This document shows, piece by piece, positions 34,989 to 42,749 of a DNA stretch of 64,000 nt. The stretch's first letter is position 1, and each line of letters opens with the position of its first letter. Below the pieces are notes generated by a model, which did no database searches, was not told the origin of the DNA, and was given only the letters and a program-made list of their open reading frames with translations. This DNA is from CAYJGJ01 sp964367585 (lineage in GTDB: Bacteria; Bacillota; Clostridia; Peptostreptococcales; Anaerovoracaceae). Position numbers and translations under genes: made by a program. The stretch is from the NCBI GenBank assembly GCA_964367585.1, contig CAYIYH010000001.1, positions 558,001-622,000 on the forward strand. The letters run 5' to 3'.

Positions 34989-34989
34989 T
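34963..34989 (-). promoter_or_regulatory. Hairpin covering the likely pstC start codon
   Basis: AGTGCCGG and CCGGCACT (34963-34970 and 34982-34989) form a perfect 8-bp stem with an 11-base loop. On the coding strand the first arm contains GTG 34986-34988. No T-tract follows, so it is not a normal terminator. Confidence 0.55.
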
Positions 34990-35004
34990 ATACTTCCTAA
35001 TACT

Positions 35005-35835
35005 TTACTTTGCAACTGGCACAGCTCCTGCATTCTTAATTACTTCTTCAGCATCTGCACTCAATACGAAATCATAAAACGCTTGAGCAGCTTCACTTAA
35101 TTCTGTTCCTTCTACTGTAACAAAGTTGAAATTACGTTGAACTTTGTATGTTCCATCTTTGATAGTTTCTTCAGTAGCTTCTATACCTTCAACTGTGATT
35201 GCCTTTACTTGATCATCAACCGCAGACAATGACGCATAACCGATCGCATTTGGATTTTGAGATACAGCACCGATTACTCCGCCTGTGCTTGTAAGTTCTT
35301 GCTCGTATACACACTCTTCAACTCCTACTATGCTTTCGAATCCATCACGAGTACCACTACCTGCTTCACGTCCGATAAGCACGATTGGAGCGTCTTCTCC
35401 GCCAACTTCGTTCCAGTTTGTGATGCTACCGTCCGCAATACCAGTTATTTGCTCAAGGCTTAAATCACCTACTGAATTTGTATTGTTTATTACTATTGCG
35501 ATACCATCGATTGCAAATACTGTACCCATCGCTCCAAGATCTGCAATTTCAGTTTCTTTTACGTCACGACTTGCAAGACCTATATCATAGTCACCACTCG
35601 CAGCACTTTTTACTCCAGTACTTGAACCTGTAGGGTCATATGTAACTGTTACGCCTGGATTTTGCTCAGTGAATATTTCTATCGCTCCCAAGATAACTCC
35701 TTCTACAGAAGTAGAACCGCCAACTGTAACTGTGCCCGAAAGGCCTTCTGCATCTCCTGAAGTATCAGATGAACATCCTGCCAATACACTTAGTGATAAA
35801 ATTGCAACCATCATAACTGCCAAAAACTTTTTCAT
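35005..35835 (-). CDS. pstS: Phosphate-binding lipoprotein PstS
   Basis: A 276-residue solute-binding protein. The lipobox SVLAGC puts the lipidated Cys at about residue 21. The phosphate-binding loops are VTVGGSTSVEGVI (about 36-48), DPTGSSTGVKSAASGDYDIGLASR (about 66-90) and GREAGSGTRDGF (about 153-164). It captures phosphate outside the cell for PstCAB. It heads the operon and lies behind Pho-box repeats. Confidence 0.96.
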   Translation of the reverse strand: MKKFLAVMMVAILSLSVLAGCSSDTSGDAEGLSGTVTVGGSTSVEGVILGAIEIFTEQNPGVTVTYDPTGSSTGVKSAASGDYDIGLASRDVKETEIADLGAMGTVFAIDGIAIVINNTNSVGDLSLEQITGIADGSITNWNEVGGEDAPIVLIGREAGSGTRDGFESIVGVEECVYEQELTSTGGVIGAVSQNPNAIGYASLSAVDDQVKAITVEGIEATEETIKDGTYKVQRNFNFVTVEGTELSEAAQAFYDFVLSADAEEVIKNAGAVPVAK

Positions 35836-35909
35836 TATTATTTTTCTCCATTTCCTTTTTTAAATATTTTCGTATTCCTTTATGATACTGTAGTATTTTA
35901 ACCAAGTAA

Positions 35910-35949
35910 TGTTAAGTAAAAAACCATAGTATTGTTAAGTTTATGTAAA
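35910..35949 (-). promoter_or_regulatory. Pho boxes upstream of pstS
   Basis: On the leftward strand TTTACA (35944-35949) and TTAACA (35933-35938) are exactly 11 bases apart, the spacing of PhoP/PhoB direct repeats in Firmicutes. A further TTAACA lies at 35910-35915, 23 bases on. A TTAAAAT -10-like box follows. Confidence 0.7.
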
Positions 35950-36405
35950 GTAAAATATGAAATGAAAAAGGTTACATGCAGGCAACATAATTGCGATATG
36001 CAAAAGCTCCACATATATGTAAATTGTTACATATAAAGTAATTCCATTAAACATAATTATGGTTACTGCATAAGTTATTTCCGGTACTAATTCCAACTAA
36101 TCCGAAACAATCCAAAAATAAAGCATAAAAAAAGAATGTAATTTACTTACCGAAATAGTAAGCTATTACATTCTTAGATATTGTGAAAATGGAGTCTTTG
36201 GACATTAGTTGTTGTCTTAGCAATCTCCGTATTAATTGGTTATGTCCGTATTAAATATTAAACGTAAAGTCTAAATTGTAATGTATTAGGTGGCATCTAT
36301 TTCATCTAATTACACTATAGCTTCTTATCACTTAATTTAGTCTCTTTTCTAACACATGCATAATGATAATACCATGATATGATTTCTTGCTCCACAATTG
36401 TTTTA
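35950..36405. other. Gene-free stretch with an inverted repeat
   Basis: Besides the terminator listed separately, ATATGTAA (36015-36022) and TTACATAT (36027-36034) form an 8+4+8 palindrome of unknown role. No coding sequence is convincing here. Confidence 0.3.
36124..36175 (-). terminator. Intrinsic terminator for the leftward YbjQ unit
   Basis: AAGAATGTAAT (36132-36142) pairs with ATTACATTCTT (36165-36175), with an inner CTTAC/GTAAG helix. On the leftward strand a run of seven T follows. It lies 230 bases after the YbjQ gene. Confidence 0.7.
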
Positions 36406-36717
36406 TTACATAAATTTAACTGCTGTACCGTACACGATGACTTCCGCAGCACCTTGCACAATCGCTGAAGACGTATATCTAACATTAATTACAGCATCGG
36501 CACCCATAGCTTGTGCCTCGTTTACCATTCTCATCGTTGCTATTGACCTAGCTTCGTTCATCATTTCGCTATAGCCTTCAAGTTCACCACCTACCATTGT
36601 CTTAAATCCTGCCATTATGTCTTTTCCTAAGTGCTTGCTTTGAACTGTGCTTCCTTTTACTAGCCCTAACATGTTAAGTGTTTTACCCGTAATGTACTCA
36701 GTATTTACTAATATCAT
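36406..36717 (-). CDS. YbjQ family (DUF74) protein
   Basis: A 103-residue protein of the YbjQ/heavy-metal-binding-domain family, small cytoplasmic proteins that form ring-like pentamers and whose function is not known. The family pattern includes GKTLNMLGLVKGSTVQSKHLGKDIMAG (about residues 11-37), SIATMRMVNEAQAMGADAVINVRY and IVQGAAEVIVYGTAV. I chose ATG 36717, behind GAGAGGTGA, over an ATG three codons upstream. The start overlaps the end of the small membrane protein gene by 20 bases, so they form a two-gene unit. Confidence 0.85.
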   Translation of the reverse strand: MILVNTEYITGKTLNMLGLVKGSTVQSKHLGKDIMAGFKTMVGGELEGYSEMMNEARSIATMRMVNEAQAMGADAVINVRYTSSAIVQGAAEVIVYGTAVKFM

Positions 36718-36925
36718 TTTCTTCACCTCTCTTAACTTCCTTTATCCTTTTAACCAATGCCAATAAAATTCCAATCCCTGCACCTACAGGAATTATTAAC
36801 GTCATAATGTATATTATCATTGGTACACCCGAATACCGCATTAGCGTCATCATCGTCGTCATCCCAAAAATCAAGTACCCAATTATTATTAGAGTAATGA
36901 TAATCGGTGCAGTTAATTTTTTCAT
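36698..36925 (-). CDS. Small two-segment membrane protein
   Basis: A 75-residue protein with two hydrophobic helices (about residues 6-28 and 35-58) and a basic, then acidic tail (KRIKEVKRGEEND). I do not recognise a family. Its gene begins behind GAGGCAAAG and overlaps the YbjQ gene, so a shared role with YbjQ is likely, perhaps at the membrane. Confidence 0.65.
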   Translation of the reverse strand: MKKLTAPIIITLIIIGYLIFGMTTMMTLMRYSGVPMIIYIMTLIIPVGAGIGILLALVKRIKEVKRGEENDISKY

Positions 36926-37088
36926 TGCTTTGCCTCCTCGTACGAATTGTGCTGTTACTATTAAATAGAGTCTAAACTCAAGCGTGCTTGTGCTATTGTT
37001 AAGAAAGAATAATCCTACGATACTAAATTATAAGGATAAACAATTAACGCATTTACACGGTTGAAGTGAAATGTTTGTAGTCCTTCTA

Positions 37089-37208
37089 TTATAAAATTAC
37101 AGCCATAGTAATCAAAACCACTCCACCAAATATTTCGGCTTTGTTATATAGCTTTGTTCCTATTTTTTCACCAATACTAGTCAAAATTGTTTGCACTGTA
37201 AGATTCAT
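37089..37208 (-). pseudogene. Remnant of an MntP-type manganese efflux pump
   Basis: A 39-codon frame beginning at ATG 37208 reads SIGEKIGTKLYNKAEIFGG and VVLITMAVIL near its end. This matches the C-terminal end of MntP ([24 protein letters not shown] in E. coli, aligned from memory). MntP normally has about 185 residues with six membrane segments; the other five are missing, and stop codons precede this piece in frame. It is a decayed gene. The neighbouring gap 36926-37540 holds no other recognisable gene. Confidence 0.65.
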
Positions 37209-37540
37209 TATATTTAATTATAACACAAAAAAAAATATTTTGTTACAGATTCTAAAAAAACGGAAACTTGGCACTTCCAATATCATATAAGTCCTCTACT
37301 ACATTGAAAAGTTCATATTTTTTAGAATCTTGAACTTCATCACATATACAAATCCTTAGATTTACTAGGTAAGAAATCTAAATTCATTCAGTATCAGTTA
37401 TACAAAACAGTTTAAAAATATCAAAAAACACAGGTGTGCTTTACTACAACTGTACTAAACCAAATAATTCAAACAGCAATTTACAAACAAAGATTGACAA
37501 TGTTAGAGATAACATTGCCTAATGAAACTTTTTCCATTAT

Positions 37541-38065
37541 CTAAGTAAAAATTTTCATTGGCATACCTCGTAGTAGTTTTTTCGCCTTAATTGTATCGAA
37601 ATTTTTATCCGTAGACAAAATATCGATAAATGGTGTTTTGAAACCAGCTTTCAGTCCTGTATGAAAAAAACCGTTTTTTTCATAAAAGGCAAGTCTTTTT
37701 ATTCGCTGTTCATAATTGTCCGCATTTTTGTCAGACATCGTTTCAATAAAAAGTGAAATATGTTTTTGAGGATACTTGTCATATAAGACTTGCAGTAACT
37801 TTGAACCATATCCTTTTGACTGAATTTTATCGTTTACCGCAATATAAAATACGAACAACATATCTTTCGAATCTATTGTGAATAAAATCCCAACAAATAG
37901 ATCTTCGTCGTAATAGACATTAAAATCATATTTCTTTATTTTTGTAAGTGTACGAATTACCCACATGGGCATAAGTTCTTCCTTTGGAAAGACTCTTTTC
38001 ATAAACAGTTCTATCTCATTATAATTGCTCAATTTTTTTGATAGTTTTTTTTCATTTAATTCCAT
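37541..38065 (-). CDS. GNAT-family N-acetyltransferase
   Basis: A 174-residue protein with the GNAT fold. The acetyl-CoA-binding segment is VNDKIQSKGYGSKLLQVLYD (about residues 78-97), matching the Q/RxxGxG/A motif, and YEQRIKRLAFYEKNGFFHTG (about 118-137) is the usual C-terminal YEKxGF pattern. The acceptor is unknown. It lies 17 bases after a MarR gene on the same strand and should be co-expressed with it. Confidence 0.82.
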   Translation of the reverse strand: MELNEKKLSKKLSNYNEIELFMKRVFPKEELMPMWVIRTLTKIKKYDFNVYYDEDLFVGILFTIDSKDMLFVFYIAVNDKIQSKGYGSKLLQVLYDKYPQKHISLFIETMSDKNADNYEQRIKRLAFYEKNGFFHTGLKAGFKTPFIDILSTDKNFDTIKAKKLLRGMPMKIFT

Positions 38066-38082
38066 GTTATAAATTACTCCAT

Positions 38083-38514
38083 TTAATCCTCAGAGAAAGA
38101 TGTGAAATCCTCAAGCATTTGATTGAAAAGGTCAACTTTTTCCTCTCCATATTTTTCTATCAACATTTTTTCCGCATCTAGTACTTCTTTCGATGACAGA
38201 TTATAATAATCAGATTTTTCATTATTGATTGAAAGATAATATACTCTTTTGTCCGTTTCGCTTTGTGTTCGAGTTACATATCCTTTTTTGCACAGTTCGT
38301 TTATTTTCTGTGTAATAGATGGTCTTGTTACTCCTAGTAAGTCGGCTATTTGCGAAGAGGTATATTCTTTTGGGTGAGCCTCGATAATATTTAAATACAA
38401 TACGTCGTGATAAGACAAATCCCCCGTATCGTTGTTAGAATAAGCTCTTTGCAATTCTGCTATTGCATAATCATGGAATAATTTTTCAAGTATTTTAACT
38501 ATATTTCTTTTCAT
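38083..38514 (-). CDS. MarR-family transcriptional regulator
   Basis: A 143-residue MarR protein. The winged helix spans about residues 30-110 with YTSSQIADLLGVTRPSITQKINELCKKGYVTR and the wing SETDKRVYYLSI. Dimerisation helices lie at both ends. It is divergent from an ABC exporter operon. The palindrome at 38715-38742 in front of that operon is a natural target, and similar palindromes occur at 46956-47096. ATG 38514 follows AACGGAGAAA. Confidence 0.88.
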   Translation of the reverse strand: MKRNIVKILEKLFHDYAIAELQRAYSNNDTGDLSYHDVLYLNIIEAHPKEYTSSQIADLLGVTRPSITQKINELCKKGYVTRTQSETDKRVYYLSINNEKSDYYNLSSKEVLDAEKMLIEKYGEEKVDLFNQMLEDFTSFSED

Positions 38515-38714
38515 TTTATTTCTCCGTTAAATTTATCTTATACAAATGCGAGTGTTCGATTGGTGTATAATTAAGTTCATGTAACTATATTAGCTTAATT
38601 ATATTATTTTGTCAACAATATATTTAGAATAAAGTTCAAAGGAAAGATCGCCGAACAGTAAGCATATTATAATAAATTCTACTCTTGACTTTATTAGAGT
38701 TTCATATTAATATT
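38515..38714. other. Upstream region of the MarR gene
   Basis: AT-rich divergent region without a coding frame. I see no clear promoter pair; the repeat at 38715-38742 is listed separately. Confidence 0.3.
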
Positions 38715-38742
38715 AAGTGTTAGTTTTTTCTAACTAACACTT
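38715..38742. promoter_or_regulatory. Palindromic operator candidate before the ABC exporter genes
   Basis: AAGTGTTAGTT (38715-38725) and AACTAACACTT (38732-38742) form an 11+6+11 perfect inverted repeat. It contains the half-sites TGTTAG and CTAACA also found in three copies at 46956-47096. It lies between the MarR gene and the exporter genes. Confidence 0.6.
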
Positions 38743-38817
38743 ATCAATATACTTAAAATACGATATTAAATTCTAATAATTTAAAGAGTATCAATATACA
38801 AACTAAAACAGAGAAAA

Positions 38818-40538
38818 ATGATTAATAAGAGATTAATTAAAGTAGCCCCACAAGCGATGCCGCACGTTGCTAAAAATGTAATTTTACAGCTACTAGGGCT
38901 TATATCAAATATTGTTTTGATGATAACTATCAGTTCGTTTATTGGCGATTTGACACTGAAAACTATGCAAGCATCAAATTTCTTACATTATGCACTCGTA
39001 ATTGCTAGTTGCATTTGCATAAAGGTTTGTACAGTATACTATGCGAGCGCGCAAAGCTATTTGGTTTCGAAATCTATCAAGAATCTCTTGCGTTGCAAGA
39101 TATTCGACAAAGTAATAAAACTCGGAAGTAAATACACAAAAATCTGTCATCTGCAGAACTATTACAAATCACAATCGAAGGAGTGGATCAGCTTGAAACT
39201 TACTTCGGCAATTTTCTACCACAATTCTTCTATTCTATGATTTCACCGATTATTTTATTCGCGGTGGTTTCCTTTATCAATATTAAAATTGCTGTGATTC
39301 TACTTATATGTGTGCCTTTAATCCCAATATCAATAATAATTGTACAGAAATTCGCAAAAAAACTGCTCGGCAAATACTGGGGTGAATACTTAGGTCTGGG
39401 TGATAATTTCTTAGAAAACCTACAAGGTCTTAATACATTGAAAATATATACCAGCGATGAGTATAAACATAAGCAAATGAACAACCAAGCCGAACGCTTT
39501 AGAATAATAACTATGAAAGTTCTATCAATGCAACTTAATTCCATAATTATTATGGATATTGTGGCATATGGAGGCGCAGCACTCGGTATTATTTTTGCAT
39601 TATTTGAGTTTAATGCGGGAAATATCGATATAATGGGAATGATTGCTGTAATGATGCTAAGTGCGGATTTTTTCTTACCGCTTAGAATATTAGGCAGCTT
39701 TTTTCACATTGCAATGAATGGAATTGCAGCGAGCAAAAAAATATTCACCTTGCTCGACATAGAAGATGACACACCCAAAACACACGAAGTAACAGGCACC
39801 GATATTAATATAGACGGTCTTTATTTTTCGTACGACGAGAAACAAATTATAAAAGGCATAAATATGAAAATACCCAAAAATAGTTTTGTTTCTATAGTTG
39901 GTAAAAGCGGGTGTGGTAAATCAACAATTGCTGGAATATTGACGAAAAACAATGAAAATTACTACGGAAGCATAAAACTCGGAAATATAGAACTTTCTGA
40001 AATATCAAAAAAGAGCTTGGCAAAAAACGTAACACTTGTCAGCGCAAACTAATATATTTTTAAAGGTAGCATTCGAGAAAATCTATGTTTAGCAAAATCC
40101 AATGCTACTGAAGCCGAAATGTGGCAAGCACTTCACAAAGTAAATTTGGCTAAATTCTTGAAAAATGAAAACGGACTTGACACAATGTTGCTCGAAAAAG
40201 GAAGTAATTTTTCGGGTGGCCAGTGCCAAAGACTCGCGATAGCCAGAGCACTTTTGCATGATAGTGAAATGTACGTTTTCGATGAAGCTACAAGCAATAT
40301 TGATGCTGACAGCGAAAATGAAATCATGAATGTAATAAAATCCTTAGCACTTACCAAAACTGTTATTCTCATTTCACATAGACTTTTAAATGTAATTGAC
40401 TCAGATATGATTTATATGCTCAACGACGGCTTTTTAATCGAAACCGGAAAACACGAAGAACTACTTTTAAATAAAAGTTATTACAATAACTTATGGCTCG
40501 CGCAACAAAAGCTTGAGAATATGGAGGTTGCGAGATGA
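38818..40538 (+). pseudogene. ABC exporter half-transporter, broken by a frameshift and a stop
   Basis: Three pieces join into one fused permease-ATPase of about 573 residues. Piece one (from ATG 38818) runs to FDKVIKLGSKYTK. The correct frame then continues NLSSAELLQITIEGVDQLET after loss of one A in the run at 39138-39142. The ATPase part has GKSGCGKST, then reads VTLVSAN and meets TAA at 40050-40052. The same frame resumes YIFKGSIRENL, with SGGQCQRLAIARALL and the Walker B YVFDEATSNID, ending in TGA at 40536-40538. Two independent lesions argue for true decay over one read error. It would pair with the next gene as a heterodimer. Confidence 0.85.
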
Positions 40539-42190
40539 CTAATAAGCGATCTTCTATTAAAGTAATGACAAGACTAATGGGACTTGTAAAACCACTTGCT
40601 CCTATTATGATAATAGCAATTATTATGGGAGCTTTAGGATATTTTTGTGCAAGTTTCATAATGGTTTTTGGTGCTTTTGCAATGGTAAATATTATAGAAA
40701 ATAATGGCACAAGTCTTACATTTTTTATTGCTATTATTGCTGTTATTGCTATTATGCGCGGAATCTTACACTATGTAGAACAATACTGCAACCATTATAT
40801 CGCATTTAAACTACTTGCTCTTATTAGGGATAAAGTTTTTACAGCGATTAGAAAGCTCGCTCCCGCAAAACTTGATGGGAAAGACAAGGGAAATCTCGTC
40901 AGTCTAATAACTTCGGACATAGAGCTTTTAGAAGTATTTTACGCACACACAGTATCGCCTATTTGTATAGCGGTAATTACATCTACCTTGGTTGTCGCCT
41001 TTATTGGAAATTATAATGTCGCATTGGGAATTATCGCTCTATTAGCACATCTAACGGTTGGCGTTTTCCTGCCGATAGCCGTGTCTAAAAGAAGCAAACA
41101 CAGTGGCGAAACACATAGAGAAAAAGTTGGAGAATTAAACACATACTTCCTCGACAGTTTACGAGGCTTAAATGAAGTTTTACAATATGGTTTCATGTTA
41201 CAACGCAAAAAAATAATTCATATAAAATCAGAAGAAATTGAAGCTTCAAATAGGATAATTAAACGCTATATCGGCAAAACATTTGCTATAACAAATTTTG
41301 TGATATTCACCTTTTCCGTGATCATGCTATTTACTGCAGGGTATTTATACTTTACAAATGTTATTGATTTAGCAGGACTTGTAGTTCCCACAGTTATGCT
41401 TTTTTCTTCTTTTGGTGCAGTCACATCAATCGCGAATTTAGGCGCTGGACTTGTGCAAACAATTGCTTGCGGTAATAGAGTACTTGATATTCTAGACGAC
41501 ACCCCCTTAGTAAAAGAAGTGGAAAATGGCAAGGATATAATTTTTGAAAATGCAAATATTTCTAATGTTGACTTCTCATATGGTGGTGAAAATATATTAA
41601 ATGATTTCTCCCTGATAATAGAAAATAATAAAATTCTTGGAGTAAGTGGAAAATCGGGTTGCGGAAAATCAACCATTCTTAAGCTACTAATGCGCTATTA
41701 TGACGTACAAAGCGGTGAAGTGCTCCTCTCAGACGAAAATATTAAAAATATCAATACAAAAAGCCTTAGAGACAACGAAAGTTTTGTAACGCAAGAGACA
41801 CATATTTTCCGTGACACTATAGAGAACAATATCAAAATAGCAAATGTGAGTAGTGGGCGCGACGAGGTTATCGAAGCGGCAAAGAAAGCTTCACTTCATG
41901 AGTTTATAGAAGACTTACCAAATGGATATGACACAAAAGTTGGTGAACTTGGTGATACAATATCGGGTGGCGAAAAACAACGAATAGGCGTCGCGAGAGC
42001 ATTTTTGCACGATGCAAGCCTAGTATTACTTGATGAGCCTACAAGTAACCTTGACAGCTTAAACGAAGCAGTAATATTAAAATCTCTAAAAGACTGCCAT
42101 GACAAAACCATAATTTTGGTATCGCATAGAAAATCTACAATGAAAATAGCAGACGTTGTTTTCAATATGGAATCAACAAGACAAAGTTAA
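40535..42190 (+). CDS. ABC exporter, fused permease-ATPase (second subunit)
   Basis: A 551-residue half-transporter with six membrane segments (about residues 15-300) and an ATPase domain with Walker A GKSGCGKSTILKLLMRYYD (about 370-388), signature TISGGEKQRIGVARAFL and Walker B LVLLDEPTSNLDSLNEA. The Q-loop is FVTQETHIFRDTI. ATG 40535 overlaps the stop of the broken first gene as ATGA, behind GGAGGT. With its partner broken, it can act only if it forms homodimers or uses another subunit. The DUF454 gene downstream and the operator shared with the flavodoxin operon suggest a metal, heme or siderophore context. Confidence 0.87.
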   Translation: MTNKRSSIKVMTRLMGLVKPLAPIMIIAIIMGALGYFCASFIMVFGAFAMVNIIENNGTSLTFFIAIIAVIAIMRGILHYVEQYCNHYIAFKLLALIRDKVFTAIRKLAPAKLDGKDKGNLVSLITSDIELLEVFYAHTVSPICIAVITSTLVVAFIGNYNVALGIIALLAHLTVGVFLPIAVSKRSKHSGETHREKVGELNTYFLDSLRGLNEVLQYGFMLQRKKIIHIKSEEIEASNRIIKRYIGKTFAITNFVIFTFSVIMLFTAGYLYFTNVIDLAGLVVPTVMLFSSFGAVTSIANLGAGLVQTIACGNRVLDILDDTPLVKEVENGKDIIFENANISNVDFSYGGENILNDFSLIIENNKILGVSGKSGCGKSTILKLLMRYYDVQSGEVLLSDENIKNINTKSLRDNESFVTQETHIFRDTIENNIKIANVSSGRDEVIEAAKKASLHEFIEDLPNGYDTKVGELGDTISGGEKQRIGVARAFLHDASLVLLDEPTSNLDSLNEAVILKSLKDCHDKTIILVSHRKSTMKIADVVFNMESTRQS

Positions 42191-42212
42191 TAAAAGAAAG
42201 GTTAGATTAATA

Positions 42213-42587
42213 GTGAATATCAAAAAAATTGTATATTTATGTATAGGATTCATAGGTTTAAGTATAGGAGCGATCGGAGCACTAATTCCACTTCTTCCGT
42301 CTTTTCCATTTTTACTTCTTGCTGCACTATGTTTTGCTAAAAGCAGTGAAAAAATTGATGCATGGTTTAAAAATACAAATCTATACAAAAACAACTTGGA
42401 AGACTATTCCAAAGCTAAGGGAATGACAGTAAAAACAAAGGTGAAAATTATGGTTACAGTCACCGGATTGATGACGATAGGATTTATTATGATGAATGCA
42501 GTACCAGTCGGTCAAATAGTATTATTCTTTGTTTGGATTGCGCATTTGATATACTTTTCGTTTATAGTCAAAACGATTAAGATTTAG
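42213..42587 (+). CDS. DUF454 (YbaN-like) small membrane protein
   Basis: A 124-residue protein with two to four hydrophobic segments. The DUF454 signature is at residues 12-50: GFIGLSIGAIGALIPLLPSF and PFLLLAALCFAKSSEKIDAWF. A second block is KNNLEDYSKAKGMTVKTKVK. The function of the family is unknown; it often neighbours iron or heme genes. I chose GTG 42213, behind AGAAAGGTT, because an upstream ATG lies within the preceding ATPase gene. The gene ends just before a terminator shared with the opposite operon. Confidence 0.8.
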   Translation: MNIKKIVYLCIGFIGLSIGAIGALIPLLPSFPFLLLAALCFAKSSEKIDAWFKNTNLYKNNLEDYSKAKGMTVKTKVKIMVTVTGLMTIGFIMMNAVPVGQIVLFFVWIAHLIYFSFIVKTIKI

Positions 42588-42625
42588 GCAAAAATAAAAC
42601 ACTTCTTCATGTAGTAATATATCAA

Positions 42626-42661
42626 AATAAAAGCCTGTGACAGTTGCGACAGGCTTTTATT
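42626..42661. terminator. Bidirectional terminator between DUF454 and the P-type ATPase operon
   Basis: AATAAAAGCCTGT (42626-42638) and ACAGGCTTTTATT (42649-42661) are perfectly complementary over 13 bases with a ten-base loop, and both flanks are A/T-rich in the sense needed for termination in each direction. Confidence 0.85.
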
Positions 42662-42749
42662 TTATTATTCTATTTTTTTTGCGTCCCGTGTAAATGCACA
42701 TTATCATTGCAAAAACTGCGAGATATGACCAGAATTTATGTTGTTTCAT
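42657..42749 (-). CDS. 30-residue single-segment membrane peptide at the end of the ATPase operon
   Basis: ATG 42749 lies behind AGAAGGTGAAAAAG and overlaps the end of the P-type ATPase gene by 14 bases. The peptide starts MKQHKFWSYLAVFAMIMCIY and continues TGRKKNRIIK: one hydrophobic helix with basic ends. Its stop codon falls within the terminator stem. The good ribosome site, operon position and membrane-peptide character make it likely to be real. I do not know its function; it could be a regulator or accessory subunit of the ATPase. Confidence 0.65.
   Translation of the reverse strand: MKQHKFWSYLAVFAMIMCIYTGRKKNRIIK

Noticed and set aside
37253..37345. Second gene remnant (reads ICDEVQDSKKYELFNV on the leftward strand)
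   Set aside because: It looks protein-like for about 35 codons but has no start, stops lie close upstream and I cannot assign a family; not listed as a feature.
37499..37516. AATGTTA-GAGA-TAACATT as a fifth copy of the iron-type operator
   Set aside because: The half-sites lack the outer G/C of TGTTAG and CTAACA at the right spacing, and it lies at the 3' end of the GNAT gene.
60..40052. Reassigned TAA codon, suggested by two in-frame TAA interruptions
   Set aside because: TAA ends most intact genes in the window, so both cases are better explained by gene decay.
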